31,953 bases of DNA. Source: a virus. Location: positions 1 to 31,953 of the IMG/VR virus record IMGVR_UViG_3300032677_000114. One strand, written 5' to 3'. Positions 1 through 8,088 of the stretch are shown one piece after another; the stretch's first letter is position 1; the number at the start of each line of letters is the position of its first letter. The translations under genes and the position numbers were made by a program. The notes under the pieces are model-generated. The model was not told the DNA's origin. It saw only the letters and a program-made list of their open reading frames with translations, and ran no database searches.

Positions 1-203
1 CTAATCAGGCGGATTTGGCCATGATGCAAGCTCAAGGGCAAGGGCAGCCGCAAGGTCAGGGTCAACCGCAGCCGCAAGGCCAGCCGCAGCCACAGGGCCA
101 GAGCGCTATGCCAGATTTAAATGGAGTGCGCCAAGCACCAGATGGTAAACACTACGTTCCTGATCCTAATCGGCCAGGAAAATATTTGAGAGTGGAGATG
201 TAA
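1..203 (+). CDS. C-terminal fragment, probable portal protein (5' end outside window)
   Basis: The frame is open from the first bases of the window to a TAA at 201-203, so this is the end of a longer gene and not a 62-residue protein; the TTG at 15 has no ribosome binding site. The visible part is a low-complexity Gln/Pro/Gly tail of repeated PQGQ units, followed by a compact end containing APDGKHYVPDPNRPGKYLRV. Its place directly before the scaffold and P22-type coat genes, where podoviruses put the portal, and the resemblance of this tail to portal C-termini I know from such phages, suggest portal. No catalytic or structural core is visible, so the call is inference. It ends one base before the next ATG. 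Confidence 0.5.
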   Translation, partial: NQADLAMMQAQGQGQPQGQGQPQPQGQPQPQGQSAMPDLNGVRQAPDGKHYVPDPNRPGKYLRVEM

Positions 204-204
204 A

Positions 205-1686
205 ATGCAGCTAACCCCAGTTGATCATGACCCTTTTGACTCAGTTGATTATTCTGATCCGAGACTTGTTCCAACTGGAACTCCTATGCAAGCATACGGC
301 TCTACCGTGGTTCATCCACAAGCACAGCCTCCAGTTGCTGCCCCTCCACCTTACGATTTTGGTGCAGGGGTAGCTAATGAGTTAGGAAGTGGGATAAGTG
401 CAGCGGCTAAAGGTGCTTGGAATTATTTGACAACCAAGCATGATAATCCGCTAAATTATCCTACACAAGCAATGGGTGCTTTAAAGCTTTTACAAGAGGC
501 TCAAAAAATTCCTGGCCAGACAGTACAGCCTTATGTAGATATTGTTCATGGAGCATATACGAATAATTTTGAAGAAGGTGGTCGTGGTATTGTAGGAGCT
601 GCACTTAATGAAGTTCCATTTGGGGGCGCAATAAAAGCATTAGGTGGGGCTAAACTTGCCGCTATGCTTACCCCTGCATCCAGAACTTGGAGCAGAGAAG
701 CGGCAGCAACCGCCAAAGACATGCTAGCCAGTGGCGCTTCGGCGGATGAAATTGCAAAAGCAACCGGATTGGCATTTAATGCTGAAGGTAAACTTTTTGG
801 GCATATTCCAGAAGATAATACAATTTGGAATTTGGACCCAAACAAAGGGCAAAAAACTTGGAGTGATGTTTACCAAAACCCTGAATTTACCAAAGCATAT
901 CCACAGCTTTTAAACAAGCCTTTTGAGTGGAGATATGACTCAAATCCAGGGAATATGGGTACTTATGATACTTCTACAGGTAAAATAACTATGAACCCTA
1001 ATGGTTATGGTTCTAGTTCTGTGCCTCAATATGTCGATATAATGAGCCATGAGATAAACCACGGAGTACAATCTATCAGTGGTATGCAAAATGGGACTAA
1101 TACCAAAGATCCAGATTTAATACATTTTGCACAAAATTTGCAAGCTGGAAAAGATGATTTAGCTCAAAAAATGTCAGATAAGCTAGCGCAAGAGCGATCT
1201 GATTATTTAAGTGCACAACTAAAAGCTAATCCTAACTTATCAATAATGCAAGCTTTTATTAATTTTGAAAAACAAAATCCTGAAAAATTTGAGTTTTTAG
1301 ATAAATTACAAAATTTGGATTTTAATAATTTTAGAGTTTATCAAAAAACAGCAGGAGAAGCGGGATCTCGCGGTTTTGGTGAAGATGCTAAAAACGCTTA
1401 CATGAGACAAGTAAATTCCGCATGGGAGCAAACATTGCCTCCAAATATGTCAAATTTTCAAAAATCTGTTATGGAATATCAAAGGCCGTATAAAAATGTT
1501 CCGCCTCAGCAGCCAGTTAATAAAATTATATCAACTCCTAATGAAATACAAACCGGTGATCCATATAGTTCAGATATAAATTTAGTTTTGACTGGAAGAA
1601 GCCCACCATTAAATGCCCTAGAGTTAGGATTAACTGATCCTAAAAAAGGGATTGATGTAATCAATAGTTTGCTTTCTACAAAATAA
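205..1686 (+). CDS. Polyvalent-type protein with LPD-like domain and HExxH metallopeptidase motif
   Basis: 493 residues. Residues about 173-210 have the G-x-S-x-x-E-I...TG...dGk...I-x-D pattern of the large polyvalent protein-associated (LPD) domains of phages and conjugative elements. Residues 281-289 read SHEINHGVQ, an HExxH zinc site (H282, E283, H286). Around residue 385, GEAGSR matches the GE-x-x-R motif that supplies the third ligand in the same families, so catalysis is plausible. The N-terminal 140 residues are Pro/Ala/Gly-rich. The second half (about 900-1690) is conspicuously more AT-rich than the flanking genes, suggesting a later arrival. It lies between portal and scaffold, one base after the previous stop. 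Roles could be an injected effector or virion maturation; neither is shown. Confidence 0.7.
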   Translation: MQLTPVDHDPFDSVDYSDPRLVPTGTPMQAYGSTVVHPQAQPPVAAPPPYDFGAGVANELGSGISAAAKGAWNYLTTKHDNPLNYPTQAMGALKLLQEAQKIPGQTVQPYVDIVHGAYTNNFEEGGRGIVGAALNEVPFGGAIKALGGAKLAAMLTPASRTWSREAAATAKDMLASGASADEIAKATGLAFNAEGKLFGHIPEDNTIWNLDPNKGQKTWSDVYQNPEFTKAYPQLLNKPFEWRYDSNPGNMGTYDTSTGKITMNPNGYGSSSVPQYVDIMSHEINHGVQSISGMQNGTNTKDPDLIHFAQNLQAGKDDLAQKMSDKLAQERSDYLSAQLKANPNLSIMQAFINFEKQNPEKFEFLDKLQNLDFNNFRVYQKTAGEAGSRGFGEDAKNAYMRQVNSAWEQTLPPNMSNFQKSVMEYQRPYKNVPPQQPVNKIISTPNEIQTGDPYSSDINLVLTGRSPPLNALELGLTDPKKGIDVINSLLSTK

Positions 1687-1696
1687 GGAGTTTAAA

Positions 1697-2014
1697 ATGT
1701 CCGGACAAAACAACATACATTGCCATTTCCTAGTCAAAAAGACTGCTATGGATATGGCGAGGGAGGTGTATGATATGTACGCTAGCTACTCAAACGAGTT
1801 CTACAAAGAGAACAAAAATCAGGAGTCTTATGCCCAGTCATCTTGGCATCTTTTCTTAGAGCCTGCTCGAGCCACATTAGCAAAGTTGCTTACTACTCCG
1901 ATAGACGAGAGCTTGAAAAATGACATACATCATGCCTTAATCCAAGACAATGCTTTGCGATCTGGGAGAAGTGAGCGCATAGCAAAATTATACGAACGGA
2001 GTACCGGACAATGA
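1697..2014 (+). CDS. Hypothetical protein, 105 aa
   Basis: I do not recognise this family. The protein is polar and probably mostly helical, with a His/Cys cluster near the start (NIHCHFL) and no signal peptide or membrane segment. An AGGAGT ribosome binding site lies just upstream of the ATG. Its TGA overlaps the ATG of the scaffold gene in an ATGA arrangement, so translation is probably coupled to scaffold and a role in head assembly is the natural guess, from position only. Confidence 0.75.
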   Translation: MSGQNNIHCHFLVKKTAMDMAREVYDMYASYSNEFYKENKNQESYAQSSWHLFLEPARATLAKLLTTPIDESLKNDIHHALIQDNALRSGRSERIAKLYERSTGQ

Positions 2015-2790
2015 ACTGGAATAAAATTCAGCCCCTTTGGGCACTTGAAGATGGTCAAGGAACTGGCACTGAGCCTTCGGCAGAGCCTTCGGCAGAACCT
2101 GAGGTAGAACCTGCTGCTGAGCCTGAGCCAGAGCCCAAACCACAACCTGCTCCAAATGGAGTAGTAAAACGTATTGATCAGCTTACACGCGAAAAATACG
2201 AACTTCAGGATCGACTGCAAAAAGCCGAAACTGAACGAGCAAGAATGGAAAGCCAGTTAAAACTTAACAAAGTTCTTAAACTGGATGGAGATCAACCTCC
2301 GGTGCCAGCAGATTTAGACGCCGAGATCGAGCGGCGGGCTAAAGAAAAACTTAAAGTTGAAATGGCTCAGCAAGCTGAAGTTGCTTTCAACAATGAGTGT
2401 AATAAAATTGCGGCTCAGGGCAAAACTCAGTTTAATGACTTTGATGAGTCCCTTGCTAACATAAATACTCGCCTCGGCGGAATGAGCAGGGAATTTATGG
2501 AAGCCTTGATTGAGTCCGGCAAGGGTGCAGAGATTATCAATACCCTTGGTAAAGACTGGGAAAAAGCAACAGAGATTTTAGCTATGCCACCGATCAAGCA
2601 AGCGGTGGCCGTAGCAAAACTAGCGGCTCAGTTTGATCGGCCAGCAACTACAGCTTTGTCAAAGGCTCCTGCTCCGATTGAGCCAAAGGTGGGTGGTAGA
2701 GCGAAGGCCGAACCAAGACTAGATGACCCAAATTTGTCTATGGCAGAATGGGCTAAACTTCGCAGCCAAACTAGAGGCGGCAAAAAATAG
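2011..2790 (+). CDS. Scaffolding protein
   Basis: 259 residues, highly charged. Residues about 20-48 are a repetitive Glu/Pro run (EPSAEPSAEP, encoded by a 12-base direct repeat). A coiled-coil heptad region follows from about 52 to 90 (QLTREKYELQDRLQKAETER), then more helix, and a basic C-terminus ending in RGGKK. An acidic/coiled-coil body with a basic tail, placed directly before the coat gene, is the usual make-up of podovirus scaffolds, whose C-terminus binds coat during procapsid assembly. It starts inside the stop of the preceding gene (ATGA). Sequence similarity between scaffolds is weak, so the call rests on composition and position. Confidence 0.8.
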   Translation: MNWNKIQPLWALEDGQGTGTEPSAEPSAEPEVEPAAEPEPEPKPQPAPNGVVKRIDQLTREKYELQDRLQKAETERARMESQLKLNKVLKLDGDQPPVPADLDAEIERRAKEKLKVEMAQQAEVAFNNECNKIAAQGKTQFNDFDESLANINTRLGGMSREFMEALIESGKGAEIINTLGKDWEKATEILAMPPIKQAVAVAKLAAQFDRPATTALSKAPAPIEPKVGGRAKAEPRLDDPNLSMAEWAKLRSQTRGGKK

Positions 2791-2913
2791 TCGATCATAA
2801 GACGTTCTTATGCAAGCTTGACACTAACTGAGGACTCAAGCACCTCATCTTGTTTTTGGTCAATGTCCAAGTTCTTTGACCAGAATTTATCATTTACCAA
2901 TTAGGAGATTTTA
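2791..2913 (+). promoter_or_regulatory. Coat leader with three small hairpins
   Basis: The 123 bases between scaffold and coat hold three inverted repeats: CATAAGA/TCTTATG (2796-2802 and 2806-2812, 3-base loop), TGAGG/CCTCA (2829-2833 and 2843-2847), and TGGTCAA/TTGACCA (2857-2863 and 2876-2882). None is followed by a T-run, so they do not look like terminators. The coat ribosome binding site (TAGGAGAT) follows the last one. RNA processing or mRNA stabilisation would fit a highly expressed coat gene. No convincing -35/-10 pair was found. Confidence 0.5.
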
Positions 2914-4128
2914 ATGTCAAACGCACTTTTAAGCATTAACATGATCACCCGTGAGGCGATCATGCTGTGGCGCAACTCAAACGAGTTTATCCGTAATATC
3001 AACATGCAGTATGATGACTCTTTTGCACGTTCTGGCGGCAAAATTGGTCAGGCACTGCGTATCCGTCTGCCGAACGATTATACCGTTCGTACTGGTCCAG
3101 CAGCTTCTCCACAGGACACCACTGAAACCAGCACAACCTTGGTTGTGTCTACTCAGAAGGGTGTTGACATTGAGTTTAACTCCGTTGAACGTACAATGAC
3201 CTTGGATGACTTCTCGGCTCGTGTGCTGGCTCCCATGGTGAACAACCTTGCTGGTGCTGTTGCAGCAGACGTTATGGGCGGCGCTGAAGGTGGTATCTCA
3301 AACTTTACAGCAAACTTGGATGCAAGCGGCAACGTTTTGAGCCCTCGTCTTGTGGACTTTTTGACTGCTGGTGCGATTTTGGACTTGCGCTCTGCTCCCC
3401 GCAAAGGCCGCAAGATCATCCTCGATCCAATCACCATGGCTCGCAGCGTCAGCACCCTGACCGGCTTGCTTAATCCTTCGGATACGATCTCGAAGCAGTA
3501 CGAAACTGGCATGATTGAAAAATCTGTCAATTTTGAGTTCTTCATGGATCAGACAGTTATTAAGCACAATACTGGTGCTTTCGTGACTGCTCCGACTGTG
3601 GCTGGTGCAAACCAGACTGGCAACAGCTTGACTGTCAGCGCACTGAGCGGCCCGCTCAACATTGGTGACATTATCACCATTGCAAACGTGAACGCAGTCA
3701 ACCGTATTACCAAGCAAAGCACCATGCAGGCTGCCCAGTTTGTTATTACTGCCGCTGCTGCCACTGGCGCAACTTCACTTTCCATCTACCCAGCAATCGT
3801 TCCTCCGATTGGCGGCAACCCAGTTCAGTATCAGACCACAGACTCGTCGCCAGTTAACGGCGCTCAGATCTCAGTTGTGACACCTACTGGCTCCGCTTAT
3901 CGTAAGAACATTGCGTATGCTCCTGAAGCTGTGACTTTGGCCACTGCTGACCTTGAGTTGCCAAAGGGTGTGCATGAAGCTGCTCGTGAGCAGTTTGATG
4001 GGATCTCGATGCGTATGGTGTCGGCTTACAACATCACCAACGACGAGTTTATTACTCGTCTGGACGTTCTTTACGGCTACCTTTGGGTTCGTCCTGAATG
4101 GGCAGTTGCCGTGGGTGACGCGATCTAA
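2914..4128 (+). CDS. Major capsid protein, P22 coat (gp5) family
   Basis: 404 residues, close to the size of P22-type coat proteins. It has the family layout: an N-terminal arm (MSNALLSINMITREAIMLW), a region reading RTGPAASPQDTTETSTTLVV followed by VDIEFNSVERTMTLDDFS, a helical spine with DFLTAGAILDLRSAPRKGRKIILDP, an Ig-like inserted domain around 235-330, and a C-terminal DVLYGYLWVRPEWAV. It forms the icosahedral shell around the scaffold. Codon choice here is visibly more biased, with more C-ending codons and a higher GC content, than in neighbouring genes, as expected for the most highly made protein. A strong ribosome binding site precedes it and a strong terminator follows it. Confidence 0.93.
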   Translation: MSNALLSINMITREAIMLWRNSNEFIRNINMQYDDSFARSGGKIGQALRIRLPNDYTVRTGPAASPQDTTETSTTLVVSTQKGVDIEFNSVERTMTLDDFSARVLAPMVNNLAGAVAADVMGGAEGGISNFTANLDASGNVLSPRLVDFLTAGAILDLRSAPRKGRKIILDPITMARSVSTLTGLLNPSDTISKQYETGMIEKSVNFEFFMDQTVIKHNTGAFVTAPTVAGANQTGNSLTVSALSGPLNIGDIITIANVNAVNRITKQSTMQAAQFVITAAAATGATSLSIYPAIVPPIGGNPVQYQTTDSSPVNGAQISVVTPTGSAYRKNIAYAPEAVTLATADLELPKGVHEAAREQFDGISMRMVSAYNITNDEFITRLDVLYGYLWVRPEWAVAVGDAI

Positions 4129-4137
4129 CTTTAGTGT

Positions 4138-4163
4138 GAGGGGGCTTAGTCCCCCTCTTTTTT
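4138..4163 (+). terminator. Rho-independent terminator after coat
   Basis: A perfect 7-bp GC-rich stem, GAGGGGG (4138-4144) with CCCCCTC (4151-4157), a 6-base loop and then six T. It lies 10 bases after the coat stop and before the next ribosome binding site, so coat mRNA would be partly separated from downstream tail genes. Confidence 0.92.
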
Positions 4164-4178
4164 ACTGCGGAGGCAAAA

Positions 4179-4484
4179 ATGAGTGGTTATAAAGGCGTTT
4201 ACGCTAAGATAAATTTTCCCCCTTACAAGTTTTCAGAATTTCCAAAAGCAGTTAAAAACTGGGATGGTAAGACTGTTATTGTAAATAATCAGCGAGAAGA
4301 ACTGGCGCATATTGCATCCCAGCCTGACGCTGAGCCTGATCCGGTTTTGGTGGAAAAGAACAATTTGGCAGAACAGTTGGCAAAACAGACTGTTGAAATG
4401 GAAGCAATGAAAAAGCAACTGGCAGATTTGCTGGCTGCTCAAGCACCAAAAGCCGAGGCCAGAGAAATGGTCAAGTTAAAGTGA
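4179..4484 (+). CDS. Hypothetical head-region protein, 101 aa
   Basis: A short protein between coat and the gp4-like gene. The N-terminal half has aromatic/proline-rich segments (INFPPYKFSEFPKAV, then KTVIVNN). The C-terminal half is a probable coiled coil (LVEKNNLAEQLAKQTVEMEAMKKQLADLLAAQ) ending in a basic stretch. GCGGAGG is a strong ribosome binding site just downstream of the coat terminator. The position suggests a head or head-tail joining accessory protein, but I recognise no family. Confidence 0.75.
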   Translation: MSGYKGVYAKINFPPYKFSEFPKAVKNWDGKTVIVNNQREELAHIASQPDAEPDPVLVEKNNLAEQLAKQTVEMEAMKKQLADLLAAQAPKAEAREMVKLK

Positions 4485-4492
4485 GGTAAATT

Positions 4493-5221
4493 ATGGCACT
4501 TCCAACGGCGACAGCTTTAGACATCATTAACGAAGCTTTTCGTGATGTGGGCATTAAGGGGACTGGTAGAAACCTTACAGCAGAAGATATATCTACTGGG
4601 CTGCGCCGTTTGAATTGGCTGATTTCCCAGTGGAACCAGAAAAAAATCTTCATCTACCACATGGTAGAGTTGTCTTTGACCTCCACTGGTGCGCTAAGTT
4701 ATACTTGCGGACCAGGTGGAGATTTTCCATTTGTAGATGCCCCTAGGAAAATGGACTCGGCTTTTGTCAGACTTATCAATTCCGGTATTCCGGTAGATAG
4801 GTCTTTGGGCATTATTCAGTCTAAAGAGGACTATAACCGCATTAGCTTAAAAAGCATGGGCACGATACCAAGCTGGGTTTATCTGGATGAAAATTTTCCA
4901 GTTGCTACGGTTTACTTTTGGCCTGTTCCTGTGGCAAATATTTACGAACTTCACATTTCAGTGCCTATGGTACTGGCAACATTTCCCACCCCTGCTACGG
5001 CAGTTAGCTTGCCGCCTGAATATTTTGCAGCCCTTCAATATGCTTTAGCGCTTAGGATATGCTCGGCGTATAGGATTGAAGCCAGCAAAGAACTTATTTT
5101 CTTGGCAAGGGACGCAGAAAACACGCTTGTAAAAGCAAATTACAAGCAACAGTTGTTGAGGATGCCACAAGGACTTGTTCGTGATGGTGTTTACAACATT
5201 TATACAGACAGCTTTAACTAG
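4493..5221 (+). CDS. Head completion / DNA stabilisation protein, P22 gp4-like
   Basis: 242 residues. The N-terminal helical segment (TALDIINEAFRDVGI, then LRRLNWLISQWNQKKIFIY) and the later beta region with IPSWVYLDENFPVATVYFWPVP and a helical C-terminus (PPEYFAALQYALALRICSAYRIEASKEL broken over residues about 175-205) are typical of the P22 gp4-type adaptor. These proteins add to the portal ring after packaging and receive the tail. It is followed closely by a small beta protein and then a gp10-like gene, the P22-like order. Confidence 0.82.
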   Translation: MALPTATALDIINEAFRDVGIKGTGRNLTAEDISTGLRRLNWLISQWNQKKIFIYHMVELSLTSTGALSYTCGPGGDFPFVDAPRKMDSAFVRLINSGIPVDRSLGIIQSKEDYNRISLKSMGTIPSWVYLDENFPVATVYFWPVPVANIYELHISVPMVLATFPTPATAVSLPPEYFAALQYALALRICSAYRIEASKELIFLARDAENTLVKANYKQQLLRMPQGLVRDGVYNIYTDSFN

Positions 5222-5232
5222 GAGTAGAGAAT

Positions 5233-5637
5233 ATGGTAGCTTCTGCAATTTATAACCCTAATAACTTTGAGAATGGTTATCGTCTGATTGACGGAACCAA
5301 GCTTAATGATCGGATTGGTAATCCACTAGCCACAGCACAGTATGGCATTATTGCTACTGCCGGTGGTGGGCAAGCAAATGCGTATCAGCTTAATGCTACG
5401 TTTTCTAAAGTAGCAACGGTGGCTACAACTGGAGACAGTGTAATTTTGCCTAAAGCTAATATTGGTGACTCCGGTTCCATTGCAAATGCTGGTGCAAACG
5501 CACTTCAGCTTTTTGGTCAGACCGGTGACTTCATAAACTCAACTGCTGGTGCAACCGGTATTTCAGTTGCTTCTGGCAAAAACTTGTATTATTTCTGTGC
5601 ACAGGCAGGTTACTGGTCAATCGTCTTGTCGGCTTAA
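5233..5637 (+). CDS. Small beta-rich virion protein (decoration-type domain)
   Basis: 134 residues. The second half has the pattern GDSVILPKANIGDSGSIANAG, then ALQLFGQTGDFINS, ending with a W-S-I-V-L strand. I know this repeat-like beta domain from many podovirus head regions, where it is generally left as hypothetical or called decoration. It may be displayed on the virion. Ribosome binding site is AGGAGT. It lies between gp4-like and gp10-like genes. Confidence 0.7.
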   Translation: MVASAIYNPNNFENGYRLIDGTKLNDRIGNPLATAQYGIIATAGGGQANAYQLNATFSKVATVATTGDSVILPKANIGDSGSIANAGANALQLFGQTGDFINSTAGATGISVASGKNLYYFCAQAGYWSIVLSA

Positions 5638-5652
5638 TAAAGGAGTAGGCTG

Positions 5653-7128
5653 GTGAAACTTCCTCTTATCGGCGGTAGTTATACTGCAAGATCACTTTTA
5701 GCAAATGCCCAAAGGTGCTTGAATTTATATCCTGAGAAGAACCCAGAAGGAGCACCAGCCCCCTACACTTATTATCCAACTCCAGGACTTACAAAACTTG
5801 CACAAGGACCATTAGCTGGTTTTCGCGGCCTTTATACGGCTTCGACAGGCCAGCTTTTTGGCGCTCTAGGACCGTATCTTTACTATATTGACTCGTCTTG
5901 GGAGTTTATTCAAGTCGGGCAAATAGCGGATTATTTGACTCCAGTGCAAATGAAAGACAATGGCATCAGTTTGGTGCTGGTGGATGGGACAACAGTTGGC
6001 TATCAGGTAACTTTGTCTACCTTAGCTTTTTCTACCATTACCGATCCAAATTTTTTGGGCTCAACTCGAATAGATTATTTGGACACTTTCTTGCTGTTTA
6101 ATCAGCCTGGAACTCCAATTTTTTACTCCTCACTAAGCAATGAGGTGGCATTTGATCCGCTTTACATTGTTTCGAAAACAGGAGGCCCAGATGATATTGT
6201 GGGCTTAATTGTGGTGCATGGGGATATATGGCTTCTTGGTACCCAGACAAGTGAGGTCTGGAATGACGTGGGCAATCCTAATTTTCCCTTCGCACAAATT
6301 CATGGATCATTGCTAAATCATGGCTGTGCCGCCCCGTATTCGGTGGCTACCTATGACATAATGCTTTTTTGGGTAGGTCAGAACCGATACGGCCAAAAGA
6401 CTATTATGATGGGTATGCCCTATCGAGCACAAAAAATCTCCACCTTTGCCATGGATGCAGAAATTCAAAATTATTCCACTGTGGCAGATGCGATTGGATT
6501 TGTGCTGGAAATTGATGGACATGCCTTTTATCGAGTAAATTTTCCGACAGCAGACAAAACTTGGGTTTACGACATTACAGAGCATCTTTGGCATGAAGAA
6601 TGTTGGCTGGACAATAATGGTGTAGAGCACAGGCATCGGGCGCAGTGCGGAGTTCAAGCTTATGGAAGTGTGGTAGTAGGGGATTGGCAAACTGGCACTC
6701 TCTATCTTTGGGACACCAATAATTACACGGACAATGGAACTCAAATTGTACGGCGCAGAGGTTTCTCTCATATTGTGAACGAGAATAAACGAGTAGTTTA
6801 TAATCAATTTACAGCCGATGCGGAAGTTGGAACGGAAGTAACTGCATTGGCAGTTGCTCCTGATTTTAACTTGGATTTCAGTGCGGATTTTGGACCAAAA
6901 GTGGTGTCAATTCAGCCGACTATGTATCTCAGATTTAGTGATACAAAAGGGGTAACTTGGAGTGATGCAATTGAGCAGACCATAGGGCAAAGTGGGGATT
7001 ATTTGGAAATTCCAACTTGGTGGAACCTTGGTATGGCTCGAGATCGGGTGTTTGAACTTTTTTGGTCAGTTCCGGCTAAAGTGGCTCTTCAAGGTGCTTT
7101 TATTGAAATAACTCCAGGACGTAACTGA
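5653..7128 (+). CDS. Packaged DNA stabilisation protein, P22 gp10-like
   Basis: 491 residues, close to P22 gp10. It opens with the family signature MKLPLIGGSYTARSLLANAQ followed by RCLNLYPEKNPEG and YTYYPTPGL; later segments DYLDTFLLFNQPGTPIFYSS, GDIWLLGTQTSEVWNDVGN and FWVGQNRYGQKTIMM are also family-like. The protein forms the head-tail channel below gp4 and plugs DNA. The start is GTG at 5653, with AGGAG ten bases upstream; no ATG fits. Its stop shares a base with the next start. Confidence 0.87.
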   Translation: MKLPLIGGSYTARSLLANAQRCLNLYPEKNPEGAPAPYTYYPTPGLTKLAQGPLAGFRGLYTASTGQLFGALGPYLYYIDSSWEFIQVGQIADYLTPVQMKDNGISLVLVDGTTVGYQVTLSTLAFSTITDPNFLGSTRIDYLDTFLLFNQPGTPIFYSSLSNEVAFDPLYIVSKTGGPDDIVGLIVVHGDIWLLGTQTSEVWNDVGNPNFPFAQIHGSLLNHGCAAPYSVATYDIMLFWVGQNRYGQKTIMMGMPYRAQKISTFAMDAEIQNYSTVADAIGFVLEIDGHAFYRVNFPTADKTWVYDITEHLWHEECWLDNNGVEHRHRAQCGVQAYGSVVVGDWQTGTLYLWDTNNYTDNGTQIVRRRGFSHIVNENKRVVYNQFTADAEVGTEVTALAVAPDFNLDFSADFGPKVVSIQPTMYLRFSDTKGVTWSDAIEQTIGQSGDYLEIPTWWNLGMARDRVFELFWSVPAKVALQGAFIEITPGRN

Positions 7129-7460
7129 TGGCAAATACTTTTCCAAACTACAACATGCCATTTACACTTCCCGATGGCACAGTAAATCCACTTTGGAGAA
7201 ATTTTCTTCAAGGAGTTTACACAGCTACAAATCCAGGGCAACCGACTGTAGTGCAAGCTACCGGCTCCCCTTTAGTTTTTCAACCTAAAAGTGCTGGCAC
7301 ACTTTATGTTATTGGCGGATCAGTTTCTGCATTAATTATTCAGCGTGCCGACACTATTGTGCATACTCAGGCAGCTAATGCCGGATTTCGTATAGCCTTG
7401 GGTGATACTGTAACCGTGACTTACAGTGTTGCTCCTACAATGACATTTATGCCAGGATAG
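7128..7460 (+). CDS. Small virion-associated protein, 110 aa
   Basis: The C-terminal 60 residues form a compact beta domain (SAGTLYVIGGSVSALIIQRADT, split over two strands, then GDTVTVTYSVAPTMTFMPG) that I recognise from many podovirus tail regions as a conserved but uncharacterised module. The ATG overlaps the previous stop by one base (TGATGG context), so it is translationally coupled to the gp10-like gene. A structural or tail accessory role is inferred from location. Confidence 0.75.
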   Translation: MANTFPNYNMPFTLPDGTVNPLWRNFLQGVYTATNPGQPTVVQATGSPLVFQPKSAGTLYVIGGSVSALIIQRADTIVHTQAANAGFRIALGDTVTVTYSVAPTMTFMPG

Positions 7461-7473
7461 AGGAGTTTGGGAG

Positions 7474-8088
7474 ATGAATAATTTTTTGATGATGGGGCAG
7501 CTGGACACGCTCCCTCTTTTAGCATCGGTAACTCGGCAAGGGCACCTTTGGGGTCAATACAGAATAATGGAGCACATACGTGGTGATTGGGAACTTACTG
7601 ATATTGTTCTTAGGCATAATAAGTTTAATGAAGGGCAAAGTTACTTGATGTCGGTTTACGGTGAACTGGTGGTGGAGAATTATCCAGCACGAGCACTTTT
7701 GCCGGAAGTAAACTCTCTGATCCAGACTTTGGTCGGGCGGGTGAGTGGAGAGCATCTTGGGCGAGTTGCCATTCATAAACTTGATGCAGGAAAAAAGCAA
7801 AGTGACTTCTTTGAAAAACTTGAAGATGTGCAAGATTTGTATGTCGGCAAAAAACTGCATGATGATTATTATGACTCGTATATTGTGGTGCTTCAAGGGG
7901 ATGTTGGAGTGGCGATGGAAAGTGGTGGGGAAATTATTTATCCGCCAGTTAGTTCAGTGTGGTGGGTAAATAGAAAAGCACAGCTTGCGGTGAGTAATTT
8001 GACTGCCAATCCTCTTATTTGGCTTTCAATCGACATTGCCTCTCCCAAAGAAATTTACACCCCAAACTGGAGTCAACTTGATGTCTGA
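7474..8088 (+). CDS. Cupin-like protein (possible Asp/Asn hydroxylase relative)
   Basis: 204 residues. The C-terminal half looks like a double-stranded beta-helix: GRVAIHKLDAGKKQ, KKLHDDYYDSYIVVLQGDVGV, an SSVWWVNRKAQLAVSN strand and a final WLSIDI. In aspartyl/asparaginyl hydroxylase-type phage proteins this region binds iron through H-x-D plus a distal His; here only HDD is visible and the distal His appears replaced (AQLAVSN), so iron binding is doubtful. Its last eight bases overlap the GNAT gene, suggesting the two act together. Family assignment is tentative. Confidence 0.55.
   Translation: MNNFLMMGQLDTLPLLASVTRQGHLWGQYRIMEHIRGDWELTDIVLRHNKFNEGQSYLMSVYGELVVENYPARALLPEVNSLIQTLVGRVSGEHLGRVAIHKLDAGKKQSDFFEKLEDVQDLYVGKKLHDDYYDSYIVVLQGDVGVAMESGGEIIYPPVSSVWWVNRKAQLAVSNLTANPLIWLSIDIASPKEIYTPNWSQLDV

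Noticed and set aside
1-200. CRISPR-like or tandem repeat array in the Gln/Pro-rich segment.
   Set aside because: The repeats are in-frame codons for a low-complexity protein tail, with no spacer structure.
2818-2890. TTGACA and TTGGTC motifs before coat as a promoter.
   Set aside because: No acceptable -10 hexamer lies 16-18 bases downstream of either motif.
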